A stretch of 64,000 nt of DNA from Vicia villosa. Lineage: Eukaryota > Streptophyta > Magnoliopsida > Fabales > Fabaceae. The notes below the pieces were generated by a model that was not told the DNA's origin, did no database searches, and saw only the letters and a list, made by a program, of their open reading frames with translations. The stretch lies in assembly GCF_029867415.1 (NCBI RefSeq), contig NW_026705395.1:124001-188000 (forward strand). The letters run 5' to 3'. Both the position numbers and the translations under genes were made by a program. Of this stretch, positions 10,831 through 23,154 are shown in pieces; position 1 is the stretch's first letter, and each line of letters opens with the position of its first letter.

Positions 10831-13408
10831 TATCCTTCAAAGATACTAATCCCAACGTTCTAGCATATCCTTTGCAACAACATAAATAAGCTTCGGTAAA
10901 TTTGGTAGATCAACACCCCAATGTCATTCAAACCTTCGACATCCGTCAAATAGGGGAAAATATCATCAAAATGCATGCTAGACAAGCTGGGTATGGCCAC
11001 GTACCACCTCACAACTACTTCACATGTGAAATTTGTCCTAAGAATAATCAAGGATGTGCTTTAGTTCAAGCTGCATTGCAAGAGCAAATGGATTTAGGAT
11101 GGATCCAACACATTCGAGTCAAAACTGAATACGACATCAACATGGTTCTAGGATGTCTAGGAGGATACAAGATCTACAGAGTTGAAGATCTCAAAGGATC
11201 AGTAGTCAGGTTCCATAAGACTTTAAATGGACTTGCTTACTTTGGAACTGATTTCCATCCTTACAGTAGATGCAAAATTTGTCAAAGATATTCACGAGGA
11301 TGTTTACGCGTCCGTAACGAAACTCAGAAGTTAATGGATGACAATACCATTACAGTTCTTGCCAACAGGGAAGATGACGAAGTCTTTACCGTATCTCCTC
11401 AAATTAATCAAGTTTAACCAATGAAAATTGAGTATGACAGCAGGAAGACATTCGTTGTTCCACTTCTCATCTATTTACGAGGTCATGTACCGTATGAGTC
11501 CGACAAGGCTATACCATACAAGTACAACGCTATATTCATTGATAATGGTAAGGAAATACCATTACCATCAGTTGTTAACATTGCTGATGTTAGTCGAGTT
11601 ACTAGAAGTGGACGAGTCTTCAATAGAACAACAGAAAATTTGGAAAAACCTTCAGAAGAAGCACCACATAAGCAAGACAATCATCCGACCAATACTACTC
11701 AAGCGAAAGAAAATTATGAGATTTTGAAATTAATCCAGAGGAGTGAATACAACATTGTAGATCAACTGCTACATACTCCGTCTAGGATCTCTGTGTTTTC
11801 CCTACTATTGAGTTCAGAGGTTCATAGGGAAGCTCTACAGAAAGTTTTGGAACAAGCTTTCGTAGAACCAGGTGTTACCATAGGGCAATTCAACAACATC
11901 GTTGCCACCATCTCCGTAGGAACTAATCTAGGTTTCTATGACGAAGATCTTTTTGAAGAAGGCATTGGGTCATAACTTGCCACTCAACATCTCAGTCAGC
12001 TGCATGAGTGATGTTCTTACAGGAGTCTTAATAGACAATGGATCCTCTCAACATCATGCCGAAATCAATCTTGTCAAGATTATCCTTCAAGGATTTCCCA
12101 TTAAGGGACAGCAACGTCATCGTCAAGGCGTTCAATGGATCTAGAAAGTCAGTGTTTGGAGAGGTTGGTCTTCCCATAACCATTGGGCCTCACACTTTCC
12201 AAATCACTTTCCAAGTTATGGATATCCAGGCAACATACAGTTGTTTGCTAGGTCGCCCATGGATTAATGAAGCTCGGGCAATTACTTCAACCCTCCATCA
12301 GAAATTGAAGTTCATACAAAATGACAAATAGGTAACCATATATGGAGAAAGAGCTCTAATCGTCAGCAGTCTGTCATTATTCTCCGACATAGAACCAAAA
12401 GAAGTTGCTAGATCTAAATTCCAAGCACTTTCCTTGGACAAGTAAAAGAGTAAGGAGAAAGCAGTGTCTATTTCTTCCTACAAAGATGCAATCCGAGTTG
12501 TAAAGGATGGCACTATCAGTGGTTGGAGGCATATTGAGATGCCTACGAACAACAAAAATAGAACCAGAGTTGGACTTTATCCAACATTATCAAAGGCTAT
12601 CCAAGGAAAAGAGGTAGTTTGCCCAATTCAAGAAACTTTCCGCAGCGGAGGTTTTCTTCAGCCTGTTCAACAAATAGTCAATACCATCGGTACAGAAAAC
12701 ACTGATGAGAATTTTGAAGAGGAATGTCTATCCTACCTTCTCGGATCAGGATACATTTCCTTAGCAGAGTCTGATTCACCTTTCTGCTATCCGACTACAA
12801 GATCAGGAAGTATGACTCAACCAAGCAGTGACGAAGTTGTCAATAGCCTCGCCACCAAAAGTCATGGTTCATCAGAAGAAGTTCCTCCTATCTCCGAAGA
12901 AACCTGGGATACATTAGGAGAATCAAGCGGAAAGTTTGACTACATGGTGAAATACTCTGCTCCTGAAAGTTCAAAAATCTCTCTTGAAGACATTGTTCCA
13001 ACTGGATGGAATATTGATCATGAGTACTTTGCTCTGCCAAAAGAGATACACAAGCCTTGCTATCCATCATCACCGTCTGGTGAAGTCATCATTGAGGATT
13101 ATATCCCCAGATCACCTTCTGAAGCCACAGATTGGGAATGTACATACCTAGTCAACGCCATCTTGGGAGAAGAGCAAGATCAAAATACAAAAGAGGATGA
13201 TCTCGAAAGTGTCTTCGACAACAAGTCTCTCCATTCAGAAGATTGGAAGTTTCCTCAAAAGAAAATCCGACATACTCCACTTGGAAATGGGTATGCTCAC
13301 ACCGCTCAATCTGTTGAAGCAAAAGAAGACCGTCTGAGTGTTACAAAAATAGTGGTTGGTAAATCAAGACCTACCATGGGCCAACTCAAGCCTAAAGTGC
13401 CAGATTAT
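10831..13408 (+). pseudogene. Ogre-B gag C-terminus and aspartic protease, decayed
   Basis: The frame continues from about 10833 through a TAA at 10887-10889 and a TAA at 11415-11417 to 11975. After two single-base frame changes (near 11960 and 12040) it runs to 13408 with further stops at 12329 and 12443. The first part has two CxxC knuckle-like groups (CEICPKNNQGC, CKICQRYSRGC) typical of the Ogre gag C-terminus. The protease active site reads IDNGSS where the family has D-T/S-G. Downstream FGEVGLPITIGP and SCLLGRPWI are the conserved Ogre protease motifs. The N-terminal retro-gag part is missing; its site is occupied by the Ogre-A LTR. The segment 12464-13408 is the acidic linker before RT. 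It cannot make a functional product. Confidence 0.85.
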
Positions 13409-14362
13409 TGTTTACGGTGATTTCCGGTAAACAACCGCTAGTCTTCCAAACTATAGAATATACTTTGGTTACTCGCAGGATCGACTAGATTGATCATAGG
13501 ACATAGTCAAAAAGTTTGTCATTTGTGATGAATTGGTTCATATTGGTTGGTTATTTGGTCTTCGATATAAGAAATAAATAGACAAAATGTAAAGACTAAC
13601 AATCACCTTGTTATACACGTAAATATAACTCTGGCGAAAGATGGAGTAAAGATAAACTTGCAAGAAACTTAGAATACAACAATGTAAATTGCAGAAAGTA
13701 TATACTTCGAAGTAAGTTAAAACGAAAGATAAAATTGCAGGAATGTAAATGGCTGGAAAGTAACGAAAGATAGAAAAATATTGAAAAGATACTTGCATAA
13801 AGATGAATACAAACGTATTTAAGATGGTGGTGTCATACGTACATTTCTCAGCGAACTCGTTCTCTTAACGCTTGATACTTGAGTAATTTGTGAGTGATTT
13901 GTACAAAATGATCACACAGAATCCTTACATTAAGACCCTTATTTATACTAATTTCGACCCTAACGGTCCTACATTAACATGATGCCACGTTGCTCACATG
14001 CATACGCTTCGAATCCCTGGGGTGCCATTTGTCCTTGTTCGGTTACACAGACTATTTCGAAATTCAAATCCTCCCGCCTGAATCCTCTTTCGATACGTGG
14101 CAACGTGATCAAAACCGAGAATGCTACGAAAACACGCCAAGCTTCAATACCCTTCGTATTTCGCAAAATACGCTTAAGTCTTAAGGACAATTCACTTCGA
14201 ATTAGCTCCAATACTTATTATCTTTATTTCAACTTAAACAACATCCTCGAACATGGCCATCAGTAGCCATTTTTATTCTCAGAAATGGTCATCGGAAACC
14301 ATTCTTCTTCGAACTCTAATCCTTCAAAGAATATTTTCTCCAAACGAAATCTCCAGCCAACA
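13409..14362 (-). mobile_element. solo LTR of the PMD-carrying gypsy family
   Basis: Read on the minus strand, the element starts TGTTGGCTGGAGATTTCG (14362) and ends ACCGTAAACA (13409), about 954 bp. A TATA box reads as TATTTATA at 13941-13948 on the plus strand. It matches the LTR at 23155-24102 end to end, roughly 75-80 percent by eye. Flanks are ATTAT (13404-13408) and ATTAC (14363-14367), a near-perfect 5-bp target duplication. No internal domain is attached. It splits the Ogre-B protein-coding region between protease and RT. Confidence 0.85.
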
Positions 14363-14807
14363 ATTACATGGTGCACAATAGGGTTCGCCACTATTGGACG
14401 GCTGTTGAAGTTTCGACTGTTATTCGCACTCCTAAGTAGGAACTTTCACCGTTATTTTTTCCTCTCACCATAGCCTATGGTGAAGAGATGTTTCATAGGT
14501 CTTTGCATTTTACTATTTTTTAGGAAAATGTCCCTCTTTGCTTTGTCCAAAGCAACAGAGTTTTGTTTTATAAGGTCCTTGTTTCAAGAAGTGATTGTCG
14601 ATAAATAAAAATGTCATTTTGTTCCTTCGTTAATTTTTCCCTTTTGTTTTTTTTTTTTTTGAAATTGGTAATCCTAAAAAACACCCTTAAAAAACATCAA
14701 AACATTCCATTAACTGCATACACCGAGTATTCCCTTGTTGTCTAAATAAAATTCATCACACATATGTAGATTTATCATAAAAAAAACCCGTTGAAACATG
14801 CGATCAC
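14363..14807 (+). pseudogene. Ogre-B exon end and probable intron between protease and RT
   Basis: Directly after the solo LTR a short stretch encodes HYWTAVEVSTVIRTPK. It resembles the Ogre segment just before the known intron that separates the protease and RT exons. From about 14436 (AA|GTAGGA) the sequence becomes T-rich and non-coding until RT homology resumes near 14808. That fits the established Ogre intron. The 3' splice site cannot be assigned: a stop at 14778 closes the RT frame upstream and no clear AG follows it. Confidence 0.55.
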
Positions 14808-16236
14808 ATGACTTCTCGAAACTTTGAGTTTCCTATATTCGAGGAAGAGGAAGAAGAAGACGAAGAAATATCAGAAGAACTTTCTCGGCAACTCCAACAA
14901 AGGGAAGAGGCCATTCAGCCATACAATGAGCCTGTAGAGATCATTAACCTTGGTTCCGATGGAAACAGAAAAGAGGTTAATATTGAAGCTTCGCTCAGTT
15001 CAGAAATCAGAGAGAGTTTGATACAACTGCTCAAAGAATTCTCAGATGTCTTCGCTTGGTCCTATCAGGATATGCTAGGGTAGGATACTAGTATAGTGGA
15101 GCATCACTTGCCGTTGAAACCAGAATGCCCTCCGGTCAAGCAAAAATTAAGAAGGACTCATCCGGAGATGGCCATGAAAATCAAAGAGGAAGTTCAAAAG
15201 CAAATCAACGCTGGTTTCCTCGTCACTTCAGAATACCCTTAATGGTTAGCTAACATTGTTCCCGTTCCCAAGAAAGACAGAAAAGTCCACGTATATGTCG
15301 ACTACAGAGATTTGAACAAAGCTAGCCCTAAGGATGACTTTCCTTTACCACATATTGACATGTTGGATGACAGTACAACAATATCCAATGTTTTCTCATT
15401 CATGGACGGAATTTCAGGATACAACCAAATCAAAATGGCACCTGAAGATATGGAGAAAACAGCTTTCATCACCCCCTGGGAAACATTCTGCTACCGCGTT
15501 ATGCCTTTTGGACTAATGAACGCAGGGGAAACTTATCAAAGAGCCATGACTACACTTTTCCACGACATGATGCATAAGGAAGTGGAAGTCTATGTGGACG
15601 ACATGATTGCCAGATCAGAAAATGAGGAAGATCATATACATAATCTATCAAAGCTATTTCAACGCTTATGGAAGTTTCACCTTCGCCTGAACCCTAACAA
15701 GTGTACCTTTGGTGTCTACTCAGGAAAACTCCTTGGTTTCATCGTCAGCAAACGAGCAATTGAAGTAGATCCAGACAATGTCAAGGCAATTCAAGAAATG
15801 CATTCACCCAGAACCTAGAAACAAGTTAGAGGATTTCTTGGACGTCTTAAATATATCTCGAGATTCATATATCTCATGACTGCAACTTGTGCTCCAATTT
15901 TCAAGCTACTACGGGAAAATCAAAGTTGCGTCTAGATAGACAATTGTCTAAAAGCGTTCGACAACATTAAGGAATATCTGCTCGAACCACCCATCTTGTC
16001 TCCTATAGTGGAAGGAAGACATTTGATAGTGTACTTAACCGTCTTAGAAGATTCCATGGGTTGTATCCTTTGACAACAAGACGAAATAAAAAGAAAAGAG
16101 CATGCCATCTACTACTTGAGCAAGAAATTCACTGACTGTGAATCCCGCTACTCCATGCTCGAGAAAACCTGTTGTGCTTTAGCCTGGGCTGCCAAGCGTC
16201 TCCGCCAATACATGATTCGACATACTACTTGGTTGA
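14808..16236 (+). pseudogene. Ogre-B reverse transcriptase-RNase H, decayed
   Basis: A single frame with in-frame stops near 15081, 15240, 15816, 15934 and 16071 but no frame change. It begins with the acidic FEFPIFEEEEEEDEE segment typical of Ogre. RT motifs follow: VPVPKKDRKVHVYVDYRDLN, SFMDGISGYNQIKMAPED, FCYRVMPFGL and the catalytic YVDDM near 15595. RNase H/connection motifs LSKKFTDCESRYSMLEKTC and AAKRLRQYM come near the end. The frame stops at the Copia-3 insertion; the integrase that should follow is absent. Confidence 0.92.
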
Positions 16237-17118
16237 TGAAAATTCTAGTAACTCATGTTGGATGTCTTACTGGATGTTATGACATCCACAATTACACAAC
16301 ACAAAACGTTAAAACAGAAACGCATAAAAACAATAAGGAACACACAGAATTGTTTACCCAGTTCGGTTCAAACAACCTACTCTGGGGGCTACCAAGCCAG
16401 GGAGGGAATCCAAGATAAGCAGAATTAATTCGGATTTAAACTCCCCCATTTACAACTCCTCACTTAAAACCTACCCAATGAAATTCCAACTTATTACAAA
16501 TAAACATTAAACAAATTCAGAGAGAAGACACACTTCAAAAACACACCTTGATCTGCTTAAAAGCTTCAATCAAGAGACACACACTCGTGCTTAAAAGCTT
16601 AGAGTGACAATTAACAAAAACAACCTATTACAATGCAATCATCAAAGACAATTGCTTTGAGTACAAGCAACAGCTATAGAACTATGGTTCTTCACAATTA
16701 ACAATCCTTCTCTCTGGGTTCCAAATTAGGATTGCAGACTTTTTATATGTAGCTCTTAGGCCTTGGGATTTTTTAGAAAGACATTAGGGTTAACCAAGTT
16801 AACTTAATTTACACGCCATCTGGTTGTTACAGAATGTGCTGTCAGCGAAATCTTCTAGACAAAATATACAGCACACAATAAAAGGTTTCCTAATTTGTAG
16901 ATTGAGAGAAATCAGGAAACACAATTAATAAAATATAGCAGCTCGTGCTGTCAGACAAGGATGTCATGACATCGGTCATGACATTCAATAGAATCTGTAT
17001 TAGCTTAACACATATGCAGCCTGCATAACACAATATAAAACATGTCATGACATCAGTCAAGACATTAAACACCCAGGTATGTTTTACCACAAATGCAGCC
17101 AACATGAAAACCTCTACA
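16237..17118 (-). mobile_element. Copia-3 3' LTR
   Basis: On the minus strand the LTR starts TGTAGAGGTTTTC (17118) after a CCAAAGGGGGAGAT tract and ends …AGAATTTTCA (16237), about 882 bp. It shares phrases with the LTRs of Copia-1 and Copia-2 (CTCCCTGGCTTGGTAGCCCC, GTCATGACAT). It interrupts Ogre-B RNase H; the left flank is GTTGA (16232-16236). The matching 5' LTR is missing. Confidence 0.85.
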
Positions 17119-17467
17119 ATCTCCCCCTTTGGCAAATTTTTGGCTAAAACAACCTGTCACACCATATCATAGAAATACTTGCAGCAGAAACACAGCAAAC
17201 AAAACACAATCAAAGCTAATACAGTACAGACATCATACACCACCAGTATGCACACAGTGCTCAAACAGATCAAAACCAACCATACCACAAGAGCAGCACA
17301 AGCACAAACAGATCAACACAAAAGTAAGCACATCATAATTGCTGATCACACACATCACATACTTGCTGTTTTGGGGTGACAATACTACTTCTCCCCCTGT
17401 TTGGCCACAAAAGTTGCCAAAGCAAACAACTATCTTCTCCCCAATTTTTTTTTAAAATTTAAATTTA
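17119..17467 (-). other. Copia-3 short 3' untranslated region with polypurine tract
   Basis: Between the end of pol and the LTR lie only about 350 bp, ending in CCAAAGGGGGAGAT. The third ORF that Copia-1 and Copia-2 carry here is absent, so Copia-3 belongs to a relative without it or has lost it. Confidence 0.75.
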
Positions 17468-19165
17468 AGGTTCCTCAAGGATGCAGATACCTAACTTGCT
17501 CCGCAAGTTTTCAAACTGTGTAGCATCAAGAGCTTTTGTGAAAATGTCAGCTAGCTGAAGTTCAGTGGTTACATGTTCTAAGCAAATTACCTTGTTTTCT
17601 ACGAGTTCTCTAATAAAGTGATGTCGGATATCAATATGTTTGGTTCTGCTATGCTGAATTGGATTTTTGGAGATGTTGATAGCACTGAGATTGTCACAAT
17701 ACAAAGTCATGACATTCTGTGAAACATTGTATTCAGTCAGCATTTGTTTCATCCAAACCAGTTGAGAACAGCTACTACAAGCTGCTATGTATTCTGCTTC
17801 AGCAGTTGATAATGAGACACAATTTTTTTCTTGCTAAACCATGATATAAGGTTGTTTCCTAGGAAGAAACATCCTCCAGATGTGCTTTTTCTGTCATCAA
17901 CACTTCCAGCTCAGTCACCATCACAATATCCAGTCAGAATAGGGTCACTCCCGTTATTGTACAATATGCCATAGTCAGAAGTTCCATTTACATATTTGAA
18001 GATTCTCTTGACTTGGTTTAAGTGACTTACCTTTGGCTCTGCTTGATATCTGGCACATACTCCAGCTGCAAATGCAATATCTGGTCTGCTAGCTGTTATA
18101 TATAGCAAGCTTCCAATCATGCTCCTATACAAACTCTAGTCAACACTTATGCCCCTTTCATCTTAGGATAGCTTTAGATGTGTTGGTGCAGGAGTTCTTT
18201 TGTGACTCGCATTATCCATTCCAAACTTTTTCACTATGTTCTTGGCATATTTGCTTTGAGACAAAAAAGTTGAGTCTTCCATTTGCTTGATTTGAAGTCC
18301 AAGTAAGTAAGTCAATTCTCCAACCATACTCATTTCAAACTCAGTTTGCATTTGACTGACAAAGTGTTTTACCATTGCATCAGAAATTCCCCCAAACACT
18401 ATGTCATCCACATATATCTGTGCAATCATGATTCTTCCATCTGTATTCTTTACAAAGAGGGTTTTGTCTATTCCTCCTTTCTTATATCCATTAGAGGTCA
18501 GAAATTCAGTTAACCTTTCATACCAAGCTCTGGGAGCTTGTTTTAAACCATAGAGAGATTTTCTTAGTTTGTAGACATGGTCAGGCAGATTTGGATCAGC
18601 AACACCTTTAGGTTGTTCCACATACACTTCTCCATTCAAATATCCATTTAGAAAGGCAATTTTTACATCCATCTGATATAGCTTGAACTTCCGGATGCAG
18701 GCTACTCCTAGTAGTAGTCTGATTGACTCAAGTCTTGCTACAGGTGCAAAAGTCTCATCAAAGTCTATTCCCTCTACTTGAGTATATCCTTGTGCTACTA
18801 GCCTGGCTTTGTTTCAGGTTATGACTCCTTGTTCATCAGAATTGTTCTTGTATATCCACTTGGTACCAATGATATTCATTCCTTCTGGTCTAGGTACCAG
18901 TTCCCATACTTCATTTATTTTGAACTGTGCAAGTTCATCTTGCATGGCATTGATCCAAAATTCATCTGTCAAGGCTTCCTTCACATTTTTTAGTTCAATT
19001 TTGGACACAAAGAATGAGTTGGCTATAGTTCCTCTTGATCTGGTCATTATTCCTCTGTTGAGATCTCCTATGATAAGTTCCTTTGGGTGATCTTTCTGAA
19101 TTCTGATAGATGGATCTTTGCTGATTGCCTCGGGTTCTCGTTCTGAAGGAGTCTCAATACTCACT
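17468..19165 (-). pseudogene. Copia-3 pol remnant (RT-RNase H), 5'-truncated
   Basis: In reading order it has [50 protein letters not shown], the RT active site YVDDIVFGG, then RNase H motifs and LADIFTKALD near the end. In-frame stops occur near 18812 (TGA), 18161 (TAA) and 18136 (TAG). A one-base loss in an A-run near 17830 shifts the frame. Gag, protease and integrase are missing because the element is fused to the PMD gene near 19165. The position equivalent to the stop shared by Copia-1 and Copia-2 is a sense codon here. Confidence 0.88.
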
Positions 19166-22100
19166 TCAGATGGATCCTTTCGAAGGCTATCATCTTGAAG
19201 TTGATCAAGTAGAGAACTTAGTGAAACAATCACTTGCGAAGCTTCGTCAGAGACTTGGAGTAGATCCACCTTCTTTAAAAGATTTTTTAGCCCAAAGCAG
19301 CTGGTGGAGTCTTTCCTCATAACTTCGATAAGGTTAGTCTCAAAGAACTTCTCCTTTATCTAGTGAAGAAGGTTTGGAACGTCGAGTCCCGTGCCACTTT
19401 CCACCAAGACGCTCGAAGAAGTTTCAACAATGGTGGACGAAACGCTTTTGGCATTCATCATGGCTTTGAGGAAGCTTACAGGATCGGTATTCTTAAGTTG
19501 CTCTAATTCGGCTGGAGTGAGTTTAGAAGAAGTCTTGGTCGAAGTGGTTGCAGGAGCGATAATGGTACCAAAGGTCGAAGTTTCAATATTGCCTGATTTA
19601 TGTAAACTAGAGACTTCGTCCATAGTTTCGTTCCCAAGGTTAGTGTCCTCACTTCTGGTAGATTGTTCAGATGCCTCACCAGTGTTAGAATGTTGAGGAA
19701 TATCCTCCATATCTTCATCCTGATTGATAACGGGGGATGCATTATTCGAACGAGTATCTTCAGTGGGCTCATGGGAAGGAGCTTTGGTGTTAGATTCATC
19801 ATCCTCGAGAACTGGAGAAAGGATGGGAGATTTTCGTTGAGGAACACCTGTTACAAAAATCAAGATACGTTAAGATAAAAGCTACGAAAAATTATTGATA
19901 GATTCAAGGCATATAAAGGTATACCTTGGGGATTATCAAGGTCAAGGTTGAGATCTGAAGCGTTGAGATCAGAAGTAGCTGTGCCTGCATCGTCCTACAA
20001 ATGTAAGGGAAAATGTAAACTTAGCATGAAAGTTAAGCATAATGGACTGTTAAAGTCCAAGATTCGATACCTTGGGTGAGATATTATCCGGGCTCGAATT
20101 ATGACTTTCGACAACTGGGACGTTACCAGTGGTCTTCAAAAGTTGTTCGTCAGAGAATAGTTTATCACTTGACGACGTGGGTTTTAAAGTCCCAGATCCT
20201 TTTCCCTTAGCTGAAAAAATGGTGGATTTTTGTCTTTTCTTCGCGGCTTGTCTGGTATGAGGAGGAGATCCATCTTCATCATCTGAAGCGTTAGCAGCAC
20301 TAGTGTTCGAAGGTTTCCGTTCCAGAGTTGGTGGGGGTTTCAAACTGAAAATATATATAACAAGGAACTTGAGTAATGTTCATAATAAAAGCACAAGTTA
20401 AAGTGTGAAAGTATATACCGTTGGTTTCTTGCCAGTGTTGACAGAGTCATCCCCACTTGCCTTGTTGCTCCTCGAAGCTTCAACATCCTTTTATGCAGCT
20501 GCCTCCTTGATAACTTTCTTTCGACCTTGAGCTGTGATCAAAATAAAGGTTAGTATACAGACGAAGAAAGGATTTAAATCGAAATATTATCCAAGCCCCA
20601 ACCTTCAAGTATTGGAGTCAGAACACGAACGTGCTCGAGACTTATATGAAGATGTCCTTTGAAATTATCCAAGGTATGCTTAGTCGGAACCACTCGATCA
20701 GCGCATTTTTTGGATTGTTCGCAAAGTATATTAGGGACATTCCCACACACAAACGAGTTTAGAAAAGGAGGGCTTAGAGCCACACCAAAGTCAGCACTAG
20801 GTAATGGAGGGAATTTTGGTGAAAGCCACTTCATAACATTGTTCAGGTCAAACATACGTGGGCAATTTCAGCTTATCTAGTTTATTGGAAAAAATTTCAC
20901 GCAAAGTGACCGCAGCTTCACCAACGGTCCAACTAAGGTCATCAGGCCTGTAGATAGTTTCAAAGAACTTTTGAAAGGCTTAAATTTCTTTAAAATGGGT
21001 TGAAGTACCTTTTTTGAAGTTCGCCTGCACATCAGCAAAAGCTTCAGTTAGTTCTTGCAAAAGACTATCCGCGTCGAAGATTTGCTTGTTATAATATTCT
21101 GTCCATCACTGATGGAAATCAATAGTAGAATAGAAAGCAGGTTCGAAGGAAATGGGAGAGAGGGTCGTGATGCCAACATATTTAGAGATCTTAGACTCAT
21201 AATCTTCTTCAGATGAGTGCATAGTGTGCAGACACATATGATTTCTCTTTTCGTACATACATTTTGGTTTGAGTTGAACCAGCCCAAATTTTCTTGATAC
21301 GAGATTAGGTTGGTAACAAAGAAGACAACAGTGACTCTTTGGAGACCGTATTTGATGGTACAATAGTTTAGGCGTTAAGAAAGCCTCCCAGATAACCATG
21401 GATTCAGCTTGTTGGTCTGGAGAGGTTGCAGGAAATTCTTGTGTGAACCATTCAGGACCCACCTCTCTTTTCACAAATGGAGCCATAGAAGGACTGAAGT
21501 GATAATGTTTAGCAAACATCATCATGTATGCTCGAAAAGTTTCACGCAGTTTTCCTGTTTCTTCTATGGGAGTTAGATGGGCTAGCCTAGTCCCTTCTAC
21601 TGTTCGATTTTGTATGGCCGTATCTTCTTCACCAAAGATGCCTTTACGTGGAAGGTAAGCTTCAAAGGTGGCGTTGAGCCATAGTTGTAGTAGCCAGAAG
21701 GGTCCAACGAAGAGAAGAGATCCAGTTTTGTAATCTTTAACGAGATCTATTGCTTCGCCAAGATTTTCATAAAGGTAACCTAAAATTAGCTGGCTTAAAT
21801 TTAACTTCTTTCCAACATTTATCTGGTTAGCCATACAAAGGTACCTCTTTGCCACTTGAAGAGATCTAGAACAAAAAACGCATCTTGAGAGCCAAAGTGC
21901 CAGGAATGCAATATGTTCTTCATCAGTAGTGGTGTCATGATGCTTCAGGATGAATGGAGTATAAGTGGATTTGATTTCATTAAATTGAATGGTATCGGTG
22001 TCCATGTAGTTGGGATCAAAAACTTCCCCTGTTGGTCGAAGCCCTATGATAGCGGCTATGTCGAAAAGGGTCGGGGTAATCATCCCACAAGGGAGATGGA

Positions 22101-22695
22101 AGGTATTATTGGAAGCATCCCAGAAATATACAGATGATACTAACATGGCTTGGTTGTATTCTAAGCCTGTCTTAGATAATTGGATCAAATCATAAATCCC
22201 TAAGTCTTTCCAGAAGGAAGCTTTTTTGGTTTCCACCTTAGCCAACCAAGCATAATAAAGTTCAGGATCCTTTGCTAGAGGGATTGATCTAAACACTTTG
22301 AGGAAATTGGTCATATAATTCAATCTAATTTTCTCCGAAACTGCGGCGGCTTCAGTCGAAGCATCATTCGCACTGGTGGTGTCAGCTAAGATTAGGTTAC
22401 CCCCTTTGTCTATCTGGTTTTTGCTAACTGAAGGCTTAGTCTTATAATAAACAGGAAAGAATTTACCCTGAAAATAACTACTATCCCCAGGTAAAGGACC
22501 CATAAAAGCGTGAGTTTTTCCAAAAAGAAGAAAAGGGATGATTACCTGAGATGCATAAATAGCACGAGTTTCTGCTAAGTTTGGGTCTGGAATGTATTGC
22601 TGATTACCCACCTGTGTAGGGCGTTGAAACTGTTGAACAGGTTGGAGAGCGTTTGAAGTCTCCAATGTGGGGATTTGGACGGTGGAAGACGCCAT
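19166..22695 (-). pseudogene. antisense plant-mobile-domain gene carried by a gypsy element
   Basis: A 529-codon frame (22695 to 21106) starts MASSTVQIPTLE. It contains a plant mobile domain (aminotransferase-like family) around residues 140-420, with motifs FWDASNNTFHLPCGMITPTL and AAIIGLRPTGE. The reading continues past TGA, TAA and TGA codons and a frame change to about 20603. Then come four introns with GT-AG ends: exons about 22695-20603, 20531-20419, 20344-20071, 19994-19925 and 19847-~19165. The last exon has a TAG at 19360-19362. The gene is antisense to the gypsy element whose 3' LTR is at 23155. Extra antisense ORFs are known in Tat-lineage gypsy elements. PMD proteins act in nuclear silencing or genome stability in some plants; the role here is unknown. 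Confidence 0.75.
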
Positions 22696-22747
22696 GGATG
22701 AAGTTGTTTCAAGAATTAGGTTTGAAACCTAAAAAGGGTTTTTGTGT

Positions 22748-22755
22748 GTTTATAT
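22748..22755 (-). promoter_or_regulatory. candidate TATA box of the antisense PMD gene
   Basis: ATATAAAC on the minus strand, about 55 bp upstream of the first ATG at 22695. It is consistent with an own promoter inside the gypsy element; no other promoter feature was recognised. Confidence 0.35.
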
Positions 22756-23154
22756 TCAGGAGGATGGAGAACAAGGTTGTGTAATGAGGAAAAAACCTTG
22801 AAGGCTAAAGCTTGGGTGTTTAAAGGCTTAGTAAGAACTTTTCAAATCTTTTTGAATAAAGGTCAAAAGGACACGCGGCAAATGCTGATTTAATCTAACG
22901 GCGGTCGAACAGTTATTAGCCTTACTCCTAGTATCTGGGAGCAATGATCATAAGTAATGACAAAACGTGGGAACGCACGTTTTGAAGAGACATTTTTGAA
23001 AATGACAAGACGTTTTGAAAGATAAGTCATAAATGATTGTGATGTTAGTCAGATGTCTTGGAACTCTAAAAGGTATGAGTAAAGCGAAATCTCATCATGA
23101 CAAGAAACGCCTATTTCTCTTGTTTTTCGAAATAGGCATTCATTGGGGGCAATT
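22756..23154 (+). other. gypsy 3' internal non-coding region ending in a polypurine tract
   Basis: No gene is visible. The last bases, CATTGGGGGCAAT (about 23139-23152), directly precede the LTR and would be the plus-strand primer. They show that the gypsy element reads on the plus strand, opposite to the PMD gene. Confidence 0.65.
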
